Shown piece by piece: positions 1 through 10,827 of a stretch of 64,000 nucleotides of DNA; positions within the stretch are counted from its first letter, which is position 1, and each line of letters begins with the position of its first letter. Both the position numbers and the translations under genes were made by a program. The notes below the pieces were generated by a model. That model was given only the letters and a program-made list of their open reading frames with translations, was not told the origin of the DNA and made no database searches. The stretch is from Hybos culiciformis (lineage: Eukaryota > Arthropoda > Insecta > Diptera > Hybotidae): contig OZ023274.1 in NCBI GenBank assembly GCA_964007475.1, forward strand, positions 7,502,001 to 7,566,000, written 5' to 3'.

Positions 1-658
1 AAACTCAAAACTTAACATATAAGTTTTCAACATAAAAATAATAAATCTTTTTCTTCTTCACATATATCAGAAGCACACAGTGAAGAATTAATAAAATTAT
101 AATTATAACACCTTTTTGTTTTTTTAAGATTTTTTTTTTATTTTTTTATCATATTTTCTTAACAATTTATAAATTTATTACAGCATTAAAAAAAAATTTG
201 TAAGTTCAAGGTTATTAAACAACTAATAATAATAAATCAACAAAGTTATACCTATTCTATACATATATAAATACAATAATTATAAATTAGAAATAGAAAA
301 TTATGTTGAATCAACAAAATGTAAATAAAAAAAAAAAATAAACTTTTATGCTACTTATTTTTGTGGGAACTTATATTCTTCGCATAGGGGAGAAAATACG
401 CAGACAAAAATTTTGAAAACATTTTTTAAATGTCATTTCTGTAAATGAAAAACATTATAATTTAATAATTTATTGTGTAAAATAAATTTTATGTATTAAT
501 AGTATTATATTGAATTTCATATCGAGTAAGAAATAAAAATGATGATGAGCTCACTTATAATTTTGTGTAAATTTTATAATAACAAAAAGAGTTCAAATAA
601 ATAACTGATTTTTACTTTTTAGAACCACTTAAAGAGAATATTTTTATATAGCCTAGTC
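1..658. other. A/T-rich stretch with no gene
   Basis: I see only A/T-rich low-complexity sequence here, with poly-A and poly-T tracts. There is no open frame, TIR pair or structured RNA that I can support. The composition changes near 650, where CG-containing words appear and the neighbouring repeats begin. Confidence 0.7.
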
Positions 659-720
659 GCAATGCTTCTCAAACTTTTTCATGTTTGGTTCCCAAAATTC
701 GAAATAAAAATTATACGGCC
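659..720 (+). mobile_element. Possible hAT-type transposon terminus (fragment)
   Basis: The segment opens with a CAATGCTTCTCAAACTTTTT-like sequence and continues with GGTTCCC and CGGCCCC words. From general knowledge, many hAT elements end in CAGTGGTTCTCAAACTTTTT-like termini followed by G/C-rich words, so this looks like a diverged left end. I found no matching right end and no 8-bp target duplication nearby. It is therefore either a truncated relic or a chance resemblance. The first bases depart from the CAGTG consensus by one change. Confidence 0.35.
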
Positions 721-823
721 CCACAAAAAAATAAACTTTTTTTATTAAAAAACTAGTCGAAATACCCGGCTTCGCACGGTAGTTCCGAACTTATATTTAT
801 ATCAAAACACTTTAATCCAGATT

Positions 824-1069
824 TTGTGCACTAAAAAAACAGAATTTCAAAATTTGTTAAATATCCACTTCCCCGGTGCCTCAACACATCCACTCTTTTA
901 AATAGTCGATTCGGGTCCAACGCTATAATATTTTATCGGAATATACCTAAATTGTATTTTTTGCACTAAAAAAAAAAACAGAATTTCAAAATTTGTTAAA
1001 TAGCCACTTCCCCGGTGCCTTAACACATCCAGTCTCCTGAATAGTCGATTCGGGTCCAACGCTATAATA
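824..1069 (+). repeat. Tandem duplication, period about 135-138 bp
   Basis: Two long near-identical units lie head to tail. Each runs from TTGCACTAA/GTGCACTAA through CAGAATTTCAAAATTTGTT and CCACTTCCCCGGTGCCT to TCGATTCGGGTCCAACGCT. They differ by a few substitutions and by the length of an A-run. A third, much more diverged unit at about 1160-1254 keeps AAATTTGTTGTATAGCC and CAACATCCAGT. The array lies wholly inside the dispersed repeat. Confidence 0.85.
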
Positions 1070-1257
1070 AATACCTTAATTGCAAAACCGCCTTTTAAGG
1101 TAGCCCCCCGTCGGTGCCTCGGATCAAAAATATAACCAATCGGGTCTCTAGGCTCTTTATTTTCAAAATTTTAAAATTTCGAAATTTGTTGTATAGCCCA
1201 CCAATTGAGCCCTGGAACGGTCGGGGGCCTGTCAACATCCAGTTTTTTAAATAGAGG

Positions 1258-1290
1258 ACAGAGAAACAGAGAAACAGAGAAACAGAGAAT
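1258..1290 (+). repeat. (AACAGAG)n microsatellite
   Basis: Four imperfect copies of an AACAGAG unit follow GGACAGAG. They lie just before the A/T-rich tail of the dispersed repeat, a typical place for a 3'-end microsatellite of a retroposed element. Confidence 0.8.
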
Positions 1291-1595
1291 TTTCATTTTT
1301 ATATATTAGATATTAAAAACAAAAATGATCCGAAGCTTATTTGAGAATTTTGCTCCAAAGCTTTGGTTAAAAAGTTTTATGTTTATTCTTTTAATACATT
1401 GTTCATTTCGTACCACAAGATTTTTACGCAGAATTAATTTGAACTTTTTTGAAAGTATTTTTATAGCAACTCACTTTCTGCCCGTCTTTTCTACTCTATT
1501 CCTATTTCGCTTCGTCTACTATATGCTACTAGACTGTTGTGCTTATTTTCATTTAAGATTAAGGTTGAGATTATGCGTTCGATAGATAGACGGGA

Positions 1596-1660
1596 AGACG
1601 GAAATCGAACAAGGACTCTCAGTATCGATACTGAAAGCTTTAACCATCATGAGCGAAGAA
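1596..1660 (-). pseudogene. Decayed tRNA-like segment (pseudo-tRNA or SINE head)
   Basis: Read on the minus strand, this contains GCTCATGATGGTTAAAGC, which resembles a tRNA D-arm/box A. It is followed by a foldable TCAGT-loop-ACTGA anticodon-like stem, then TTGTTCGATTTCC, which resembles the T-loop/box B. Order and spacing are tRNA-like. However, the anticodon loop is one base short, the T-stem does not pair well, and I see no acceptor stem. It is at best a degenerate copy or the head of an old SINE. Chance resemblance is possible. Confidence 0.3.
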
Positions 1661-1731
1661 ATAACAGTCATAATCATACTCCTCAATTGAACTTACAGAT
1701 GCTGATTATTATATCAAAAACGTTATTTTAA

Positions 1732-4413
1732 ACTTTCTACAAAAACTTGATTAATAAGCTTCTGTAATTTAAAAAAAAATTTAAATGGAAAATATTTAAA
1801 ATTTTAATTTTTAAATAAATAATGATTATTATAAACTACATTATGAGCATTCATATGAAGCAATCAATAATTTATATATAACGCTTTAAATATGTCATAA
1901 AAATGTTGCCCACACAATATAAAACGATTATTACTTTATTTTTATAAAATTAAAAAAAAAAATTTTTAAATAAATTTTATTTTTAATTTAATGTGCATTA
2001 AGTATTATAAATGTATAGAATTTCAATATTTAATAATTTAAAAAACAAATGTATTTTAAACAAATGTATTTTAAATAAAATTTATTATATATATTATATA
2101 TTTATTAACAATACACTTTTTTTTTTTAATTTAAAATTAATAATATATAGCTCATGAGCTAAAGGGTTAAATAAATCATTTTTTATTATTAGAGCGTGAT
2201 TTATGATGACATTTAAATTCTCATTAAATTTAGGGAACAATAATTTAATAAAATGTTCTGAAATTAAATTGTAACTTTAAGCTTATTTCAATTCTTTAAT
2301 AATAATAAAAAAAAATTTTTTATTTATTTTTCAATACATAATAATTTTACTAAAATTGAATTTAATGAAAATAGTTTTTTCGTTTTTGATAAAAAAAAAG
2401 AATAATGGAAGAAAATTGAATTTTTTATTGAATATTTATGCATCTTCTTATAAATTGTGTCACATAAAAAAAAAAGTTAACATTCACTGACAATGTTAAG
2501 AATACTTTCTTCATTTATAAAGTGTCCTCATAATATTTTTTAGCCAAAGCATAAATCAATTAAATTATACATTATGAAGTGATGGGATGAAGAAATTCAG
2601 TTTTTTGTTGTACAAATTAGAATTTCTTTTATAAAATTATGTATATTTTCGAATAATTGAAGCTTTGAACTTATACTAAACTTAATCGAATAACGATTAG
2701 GAAAGTAAATACAAGATTAGTTTATCAGGAGAACCTTGCAGCCAAGTATGCATTATATATATAATATGGTTGCTGCACTGGCAGTCTTTATATCGGCTTT
2801 TGTGAAAGATGACTTTCTTTCAGGTCTCTTTTATCTTTCGTCATATATAAAAAAAATTTCAAGAAACGAAATAAAACTCTTAAAAGAAGGGTGTAAGAAT
2901 ATATATAGAAAAATAGTTTCAGATTATGAATTTTTTTTTAAATAAATGTCAAAATAGGTTAAAACTGTTAAATTTTTATTTGTAGTATTTAATTATTTTA
3001 AGTTTTATTACAAAAAAAAAAAAACAGAAAAGAATTTTAATTTGCAAATCAATTTGCGGTTTTCAAATTCCAACCATATAATATACTATTCTCATTTCAT
3101 AATAATTTAAATATTCAAGTTAAAGGTCGAATATTTTATGCTATTATGCCATTTTTGTTTACTCTGCTGATATTCAAATTTAGAAAAATGAGATATTAAA
3201 ACATTTATTTCTAAATTTCACTTTTTTTTTTTTTGTTAAAAAATTGGAATTAAAATTTGTTCTAAAATTGATTCATTCATGAGAATAGTTCAAGGGTAAA
3301 TTCATTGATTGCAAATTTTTGACATAAAAAATATATATATTTTTTTATAAACTTATACAAAAAATATTTATGCATATAAATTTTTTTTCAAACATATAAA
3401 TTTTAATTGAAAACATTTATTATTAAAGTAAAAAATTAAGAAAATATTATAAAAAAAACAAAATAGATAAATAGATGAAGATAAAAATATAAATGAGTGA
3501 TTTTTATCTCAAAATCTTTGAATTAATAGAAATAATAGAAAAATTAAAAAAAAAATAGACATTAAAATTTTTTGTTATCTAAAAATTGGAAAATAAAACT
3601 TCACTTTATTTCTTAGCTAAAAACATTAATTTATAGAACTAAATGCATTGACATTACATTCATATAGTTCATTTGAACAAAGTTTTATAAAAATAAACCC
3701 GATGTGACTGCCTTCTTTATTATTAAAACTATGAGTTCTTGAATATTCTATTCTCATGTTTTGTTCAAATTGTTCAAACTTTGTATCTCGAAAGTACAAT
3801 TATACAGATGCGGGATTCTATCCCATGAGATCAACGTTATGTATATAAAATTTGTTAGGATACGAACATAATAGTATATACCAAGTATAAGCTTAAACTA
3901 TACCTATACTGTCTATACATTCATCTACGGATGTAGTTTCATTAATAAAATTAGATAATCTTTAAAATTCAATGAATTGATTTATTTTTTTAATGTGAGT
4001 GTTTTATTTTTTTATTTTTCTCAGAAATTAAGCCAGAATTATATTTAGGTATATTACCAAAGAAAAAAAAACATTTTTTTTAATACCTATAAAAATTGAT
4101 GACCTCGAGACAGAATTAGTGAAAAAAATAATTTTTTTTATTGAAAGCAAAAGTATTTTAGAAAAATAAATAAATTATTATTTTTTTTTCATATGTTTAT
4201 GCCGTAATTCATCATATATCTACATAAAATATAAAATGCTCTGTCCCTTAAGAAATAATCAAAAGAATTTTTTGTTAAAGACATTCCTAATGTATTAAAT
4301 AATCTTGTCTAAAATTATAAACAGATCAAATCATAAAATAAAAATAGCTTTTATATTTTAGAGAATAAAATTTTAATGTTAATAGGCTATTTATTTCAAT
4401 TCCCGATAAATTT
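1732..4413. other. A/T-rich stretch with no gene
   Basis: I see no supported feature. A 69-codon open frame begins at 2736 (MQPSMHYIYN...) and has slightly better residue balance than most here. It has no recognisable domain, no clear splice context and no start context that sets it apart from chance. The rest is homopolymer-rich A/T sequence. Confidence 0.6.
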
Positions 4414-4414
4414 C

Positions 4415-5106
4415 TTAACCCTTTCGGCGTGAAAAAAAAAAAAAAAAAACGAAAATTTTATGGCGTCATAAAGAAAAACATTATAGAGATAGATGGTTAT
4501 AGAGCTCTCAATTGTTCAATTATTGTTATAAATCATAACAACAACATTCTTGAAGAGTATATCCATAATAATAATCCGTAATATCCATAATATACTCGTA
4601 CGGGTATATATCCAATTTCAAATTATCAACTTATATTAAATTTTGAATTTTAAATTAGCTCTATTCAAAATCCAAAACCAACTTTAAGTCAATTGGAAAA
4701 AATTTATTATGTTTAAGAAGTTGTTTAATTTGCTTAATGCATTTGGGAAAGAAACTTATGCTTTTTTAGTTCAACCCCACAAAAAACATGTACATACATC
4801 AGGATGATCCATTACTTTTAAAAACCAAATAGAAACCTTATAAATTATTTCATTTGTACAACAAGGAATTTTGACCATAAAAAGGATATTTTTGTATAAA
4901 ATAAGAGTTGTTCAATATGATTTTTAAACTGGCAGTAGTGGATTTATATTCAAAGAAATATTTCAACCCCGACAACAATTTCATAATAACTTTTACAAAG
5001 ACAATAAGGTTTCTAAATTATTTGCCTTAATTGTTGAAATCAAGTTATATTAACGTATAAGCAAAACTAATGCACCCTAAAACTTTCAACTTGGCGTGAT
5101 AAGGGT
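4415..5106. mobile_element. Doubtful TTAA-type element
   Basis: The left boundary reads TTAACCCTTTCGGCGTG from 4415. The right boundary reads TTGGCGTGATAAGGGTTAG and ends about 5108. Both have AACCCTT in inverted orientation at the edges, and both carry a GGCGTG word, which is striking in such A/T-rich DNA. From general knowledge, piggyBac-like elements insert at TTAA and often begin with CCC. Only the outermost five bases of the element are truly complementary, and the right target would be TTAG. I therefore rate this as a weak candidate only. Confidence 0.2.
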
Positions 5107-8100
5107 TAGTCAAAATTGAAAGGAACAGTGAATTTGTAAAAAAAAACATGACAGACCCAATCTCACGATTATTGTTGTATTAGGGCGAAGCAGATGCGGG
5201 CTATTGAGAATGATACGCCAATAGATTTGATTTTTATTTCAAATCAACCAAACCCATATACTTCAAGGCAATATCTTATTTTTAACGCTTAGATAAATAA
5301 GTATTAGTTATTTTCCGTTACTTAAATTCAACTGTCATCTTAATCTAATAGAAAAATATGTTTCCAGCTTTGGTGTTTATTGGCAGTGCATGAAGAATAT
5401 TAATTTTATTATAATGTGCCTGAATTTAATAACTAGATCTGGCAAAATATTTGTATGTTTTGATATCATCCAAATCTACTACATATACACTATACATATT
5501 TTATGTACTTTAGGGATTTTAAATAATATTATAAAATATTGGAAATCAAAAGAAAATTATTTACATAGATATATAGAAACTTATCAATTTCCTTTTTAGT
5601 TAATGGCATTATTAATAAATTATTTATAATAATTAATATAATCAAGTTTCCCACTAAGTATATAACTTGAGATTTTATTACAAAATTAAGTCAATCAGAT
5701 GAGCATTAAGAGGATAAGATCTGATAATGAAAAAAACAATATTAAATTAATAAGTTTTTTAATTATATCGTTAATTAAAAAAAATAATATTAACTATAAA
5801 TTTGACATTGACACTCTAGTCGAATACTTAAAATAAAATTAAAAAGAAAATTAGAAATTAATGCTTTTTAATATTTCAGAGTTGTTTCAAACGACGCGAT
5901 TCATAATGAGATAGATTTCTTTCTGCCAAATTTTCATAGATATTAAAATCAGCATTATTTACTTTAAAAGAGCTAATAAATATATTTTTTTTAAACCTAT
6001 TTTTAACGCTATTCAAACTTGTTTAAAGCATATTAAAAATCAGCTTAAACTGGAGATTAAAATTCTTGATGAATTTAAAAAAAAAACTACCGAAAATAAA
6101 GTTCCTAATAAAGTTATCTATATTTAATTTATTTAACTTTTCACACACCTACTTGACATGTTTGATTTCTTATGTTTTGTATAATAAGATCAAAATAATG
6201 AAAATAAATTTATCGAAAATAGTACATACTGGCGAGTATATTATAAATCTATATATGAATATATAAATAATATTTAATGTCATTGCTGGTGAACTTTTTT
6301 ATACATTTAATCTTAATTTATTTTCAGCAGAATTTTTTTTGAATTTAGTTTTTTTTTTTTGCTATTTAAATTACAGAGTATTATAGTGTTGACACCACGT
6401 CCAATATATAGTGACACTCAGCACGTAAAAAAGTAATTAAAATTTATTACCATTATACAGTTCAATAAAATTGTTTAATTAAAGTATTTATTTATGTGTA
6501 TGTTCGTACCAACAATTTTGGTTATTTTTAGATATTTTCCCTAAAATAAATTTATTAAAAAAAAAAAATACTTAAATGTGCATAATATTTGATAAATTAA
6601 TATTGTATTATGTATGTTAAGTTAACTTCATTATATTTTATATAATTAAAAACAAAAAAATTAAAGATTTATAAGAAAAAGTTATCTCATGGGTAAGGAA
6701 ATAGTATACTTGGTACCTGTAATAATTGTTATTGATTCAATTTTAACTTTATTTCTCGCAATAAAAGCGATAATAAATATTTAATGGGTCGTAAAACTTT
6801 ATTTTTAATGGGTTATCCCTTTCCTATGCTTACAATCTTAATTTTAATCTCATCTGTCTATAAAATAAATATTATTTCCTAGTTTTAAGTAAATGATTCG
6901 TCTGCGCAACATTTGATATCCATCCAGCTAGCTTAGCGATAATTTCCGGAAATTATTGGTTAAAACTTTTTGTTTATAAAATCAATAAAATTTTAATTCA
7001 ATCAATTCTAAATTAAATTTGAAAATTCTATTCAATAAACTTTAATAATTCTTTTAATCTTTATTCTCACATTAGTATGTATTCAATGTACTACATGTTA
7101 TGTGTATGGAATAAATATACAAAATTTAATTGAATTATTATTTATTTTGTATAACTTTTAAAGAAAAATTTTGCAATTGAAGTTATTAATTTGAAGGTTA
7201 TTTTCATGAGAACATCCCAGTTTAAATGTTATTTAATCAGATTTTCGTTATATGAACAACAAATTATACAAAAACTTGAGACACAATTAATAATAATTTT
7301 AATTTAATAAATTAATATTTATGATTTAAATGAGTTGAAAAGTATATATTAATTATTATTAGAAAAACTTTAATATCAACTTATATTTAAAATTACTAAA
7401 TACAAAAATTTTGTAATTAAATTATAATTTCATAGATTTTTAATATAATAAACAATTTAAAAATTTGTAAAAATAAAAGTGTTTCCGTATTATTCTATAG
7501 TTTCAAAGAAAATAAAATTTAAAAGTAATTACAACGCATTGTTGAATTAAAAAGTATTTTTGTGAAAATTTATTAAAACATTCACAAAACATAAGGAACG
7601 AAAGAAAAAATCATTACTACTAACTAGCTAAAAGATGATTTGATTGATTTGAAATAAATTTGCAAAATCAATTCAACCTTGTTAAACAGATTATGAGTGA
7701 ATGATTTTATATTTCATGGTTAGAAATGAATCAGTTAAACAGAAACATTTTGTTATTTTTTGTCAATAAATAAGAGGGTTTCATTACAGTGCATGTTTAT
7801 ATTTTATTTTAGAATATTTTGGAAAGGTGATATAAAATCTATAAATCCTTGATAAATCCTTGATTAAAACAATTTTTTTTGATTAATTTATTATTGATTA
7901 TAATTAAAAAGTTAAAATTCTTTTAAACCAAGTTTATAATTAGTTTTGCAGAAATTTTAATAGAAAAACATTAAAAAAAATTGTACTTAAGTTTAACCAC
8001 TTTTTTTATTACTGATGTAATCAATATTGAATTTTAAAAATAACTTCTTAAAAGTTAAGGTCTAGACACCTGAAAGATTGATATGAATGTGAAAATATAT

Positions 8101-8659
8101 AAAATAAAAAAAAAAACAAAATTGTATTTATATTATACCTATAACTTTTATGTTTGACACTCAATAAAAATTAAATACATATCGTAAAAAAAAAAAATGA
8201 AAATGGTAAACTTTTTCATGACTGTCAAAAACATTTTTAATTCTACAAATTTATATTTTTTACTTAAATGTACAGGTATCTCGTATACTCTAGTTATTTG
8301 TGAAATAAAAAATGATATTTTATAGGTTTAAGTTTAATACAGGTAAAAAGTTATATGTGCATGTACAATTTTCTTTCAATTTATACCTAAATTATTTTTT
8401 TTTTTTTTTTGTTAATATAATCATTTAAACAAACTTATTCCTTGTGTTTTTTTTATTAAAATATGTGTTTATTTAATATTTATAAAAATTTTCTGAAGAA
8501 AAAAGAACTTCCTTTTTAACTTTTTTTATTATTTAGGTCATGGACGTATTATGTATATGATTGTGAAACATATTATACAAACATTATGCTAGTATTAACA
8601 AGTGTATATGTTAGTTTTCATATTTGAAGGTTTACCTAGAATTTTGTGTTCCATGTTAT
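5107..8659. other. A/T-rich stretch with no gene
   Basis: No coding region, TIR pair or repeat array can be supported. The open frames at 5390-5599 and 6066-6266 are short and low in complexity. Small local palindromes such as GATAATTTCCGGAAATTATT near 6940 are present but isolated. Confidence 0.65.
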
Positions 8660-8985
8660 AATTCGAGATAACGAAAAAAAAATGGGAAAATGAAAATATT
8701 ACGCAATGAAAATTCCAGAGAAAATGAATATTCTGAAGAAACGGAAAAATTGTGTTTTTTATACGAATTATAACTTTCTTAGAATTATCGCTCAAATTGT
8801 TCGTAAATATAAGAGTGATAAATTCGGATTCCATCATAATTCAAAGAAAATGCAAGTTCTTAGAAATTTAAAATTCTGAGATAAAGAAAATTTTGAAAAT
8901 AAAAAACTATCACAAAACGTAAATCAGAGAAAATTCTATGTGATATTATTTTTCTCTGAATTATAATTTTCTTCGATTTATATTT
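8660..8985. repeat. Degenerate ATTCNGAGAAAANGAA repeat cluster
   Basis: Variants of one short word recur irregularly: ATTCGAGATAACGAAA at 8661, ATTCCAGAGAAAATGAA at 8712, ATTCTGAAGAAACGG at 8729, ATTCAAAGAAAATG at 8839, ATTCTGAGATAAAG at 8873 and TCAGAGAAAATTCT at 8923. An inverted version, TTTTCTCTGAATTATA, starts at 8950. The last two form a small hairpin. This looks like an old satellite-like or expanded simple-repeat array. The minus-strand open frame that spans it is a by-product of the repeat. Confidence 0.5.
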
Positions 8986-9932
8986 ATTTTTGATGACTAA
9001 ATTTTATAAAAATTATTAAAGTGTTATTAAATTTATAAAAAACAAAGCTGAATTCTATAGGTATCACAATTTATAAAAAAAGAGATTTAGAATTAAATTG
9101 TTAACGTCTAAAAAATATGACATTAAAGAACCTCAACAATAATCTTCTTCAAGGGATTAAACTTTTTTATTTATTTTTTTTTCTTCAAAACAGGAAATAA
9201 AATGTGTAGTCTGCGTCTACCTGCACATTAAAGATTTATTTATATCTTAAGTTTCTTTAGCTTTTATAAAATTAATTAAAACAACACATTGCAAATTGCA
9301 AACTGACGATTTCTGTAAGATCCATTTTCATTTAAGCTTTTAATCAATTTAATTTTCATGAACATAAAGATTTTAATTACTCAATTTTTTTTTTATTAAA
9401 TTTTCTCAATAATTATGTTTAAATTAAAATAAATTTTAGATAAGATTTACGTAATACATAATACTGATTTCCCTCCTTTTGTGTTCTATATAATGTTAAT
9501 ATTTTCATATGATGTTGTGAAGTGTATATAAATATTCATATACAACATACATTTTAATTATATCAAAATATTGTGTTTAATTTAATTTACCGTGGAAAAA
9601 AAGGTTTTTCGCTTATTTAAACTCTGAAAGATATCGTGTTATGAGATGAAAGCTCATATTTAATTAACTTTATTAACACGTTAAAAAAAATTTTTTTATA
9701 TACATATTTAAAAAAATGTTTGAGTTTCTTTTAGCCAGAATGAATTAATTTTTTTTAATCAAAAATTTATATAACATGAAATGTATACCTACATTACATG
9801 TGTAAAATAAATTCGAGTATGAATTATTAAATGCGAGTAATAGCATATATATAAAATATATATAGATATATTTTGATTTAAAATTTGTTTAAATTCTATA
9901 AATTTTTTATTATAATGTGACACTATCAATAC
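8986..9932. other. A/T-rich stretch with no gene
   Basis: Only A/T-rich low-complexity sequence is visible between the degenerate repeat cluster and the ATTG target duplication of the 887-bp element. Confidence 0.65.
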
Positions 9933-9936
9933 ATTG
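9933..9936. repeat. 4-bp target duplication ATTG, left
   Basis: ATTG immediately precedes GGCTAATTCCAT and recurs at 10824-10827 immediately after ATGGAATTAGCC. The independent second copy also has a matching 4-bp pair, which supports a 4-bp target duplication for this family. Confidence 0.85.
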
Positions 9937-10823
9937 GGCTAATTCCATAACAGAAAACGAAAAAAGCTAAAAATTTTTAATCACTATTTTGATTCATTTA
10001 ATAGTAATTATGAATCTTAAGTAATCAAAGTTGATTAATCTTAAATTTTTTTTTTAACAATTTCGATTATTTTCAAATTTTAAGCTTTTTAAATTTGATG
10101 TACTGGCAACCTCTAACTGGTACTAAAAATATGACGTAACTTCTAAGCAACACAAAACGAAAACATACGGTATAATATTAACCGTTATCTATTTTGACAT
10201 TTTTTAATTAATAAAGTGGTGAATTAATACTTTTTTTTCAACAACATTATCTTTTACTCTAATATCGAAAATTTTATTTCTTTAATCCTTTCAAAGAGTT
10301 TAATTTAACAATAGCTTCATGCTGATATTTTGTTAAATTAGTTCTGATAATTAGAAGTTCTGTGTTTTCAGTTGAACGCTGAAAAATTTACAATTAAAAG
10401 TAATACACGAAAGTTGATATGCTGTAATACACGAAACTTTATCCGTTGTTTTGATCATTTGTTAATTGAAAAATTGTCCCATCAAAAACATATTTATGGC
10501 ATATTGTAGGAGAACTGTCTTTTGTTATATAATCAAAAACTCATTTATAAAAAGTTTTAAGACAGAAGAGAAATTTTGTTTTGAAAAAAATATTAGAAAT
10601 TCAAAGGCTTTTTTTATGCTGTAATACACGAATCATTTGATTGTGTGTTATTTGAAATTTTTTATCAAAGCTAACTTTTTTAACTTCAGTACTTCATTCC
10701 ACAAAACCTTACTTATTATAATCCATTAAAGGAAATTAAAAAACGATTTGTTTGAACTTTTAATACCAGTTCAAAGCCGTGTATTACCATGTAAATATGC
10801 TGTAATACACGATGGAATTAGCC
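9937..10823 (+). mobile_element. 887-bp non-autonomous DNA transposon, copy A
   Basis: The element begins GGCTAATTCCAT and ends ATGGAATTAGCC, a perfect 12-bp terminal inverted repeat. It is flanked on both sides by the 4-bp duplication ATTG (9933-9936 and 10824-10827). A second full-length copy lies in opposite orientation at 18390-19276. By hand comparison the two differ at about four positions, with no net length change. There is no open frame long enough for a transposase, so the element must be mobilised in trans if it is mobile. The right half carries four direct and one inverted copy of GTAATACACG. I do not recognise the family. A 4-bp duplication is known for a few DNA-transposon groups (Sola1, Chapaev, Ginger, some Academ), but these TIRs do not match the termini I know for them. 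Confidence 0.92.
10400..10812 (+). repeat. GTAATACACG iterated motif in the right half of copy A
   Basis: GTAATACACGA occurs at 10400-10410, 10424-10434, 10621-10631 and 10802-10812. The inverse CGTGTATTAC lies at 10778-10787. The last two form a perfect 10-bp hairpin arm pair 12 bp from the terminus. Three direct copies share a longer ATGCTGTAATACACGA context. No copy is found in the left half. Such repeats are often transposase-binding sites, but that role is inferred. Confidence 0.85.
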
Positions 10824-10827
10824 ATTG

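Larger units (their letters stand above)
745..1310 (+). mobile_element. Dispersed short repeat, possibly a non-LTR/SINE-like 3' fragment
   Basis: This block is clearly richer in G+C than its surroundings. It contains ATACCCGGCTTCGCACGGT near 761-780, then about two and a half diverged tandem units (824-930, 957-1069, degenerate 1160-1254). It finishes with (AACAGAG)n at about 1260-1289 and a TTTTTATATATTAGATATT tail at about 1298-1316. From general knowledge, CCCGG-bearing repeats ending in a purine microsatellite plus an ATATATTAGAT-like tail are common short retroposed repeats in insect genomes. I see no reverse transcriptase and no target duplication. Calling it a non-LTR-derived tail is an inference; it could also be a non-autonomous DNA element. 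Confidence 0.5.

Noticed and set aside
1325..1585. 86-codon frame, the longest in the window
   Set aside because: Composition is F/L/R-biased, it lies between repeat-derived segments, and it ends in a simple RLRLRLRL run caused by AGATT/GAGATT repeats.
2736..2945. 69-codon frame MQPSMHYIYN... as a possible small gene or exon
   Set aside because: No recognisable domain, no convincing splice sites or upstream signal; the length is within chance expectation for such A/T-rich DNA with few stop-free stretches.
8595..8837. Minus-strand 80-codon frame
   Set aside because: It is a translation of the degenerate GAGAAAANGAA repeat cluster.
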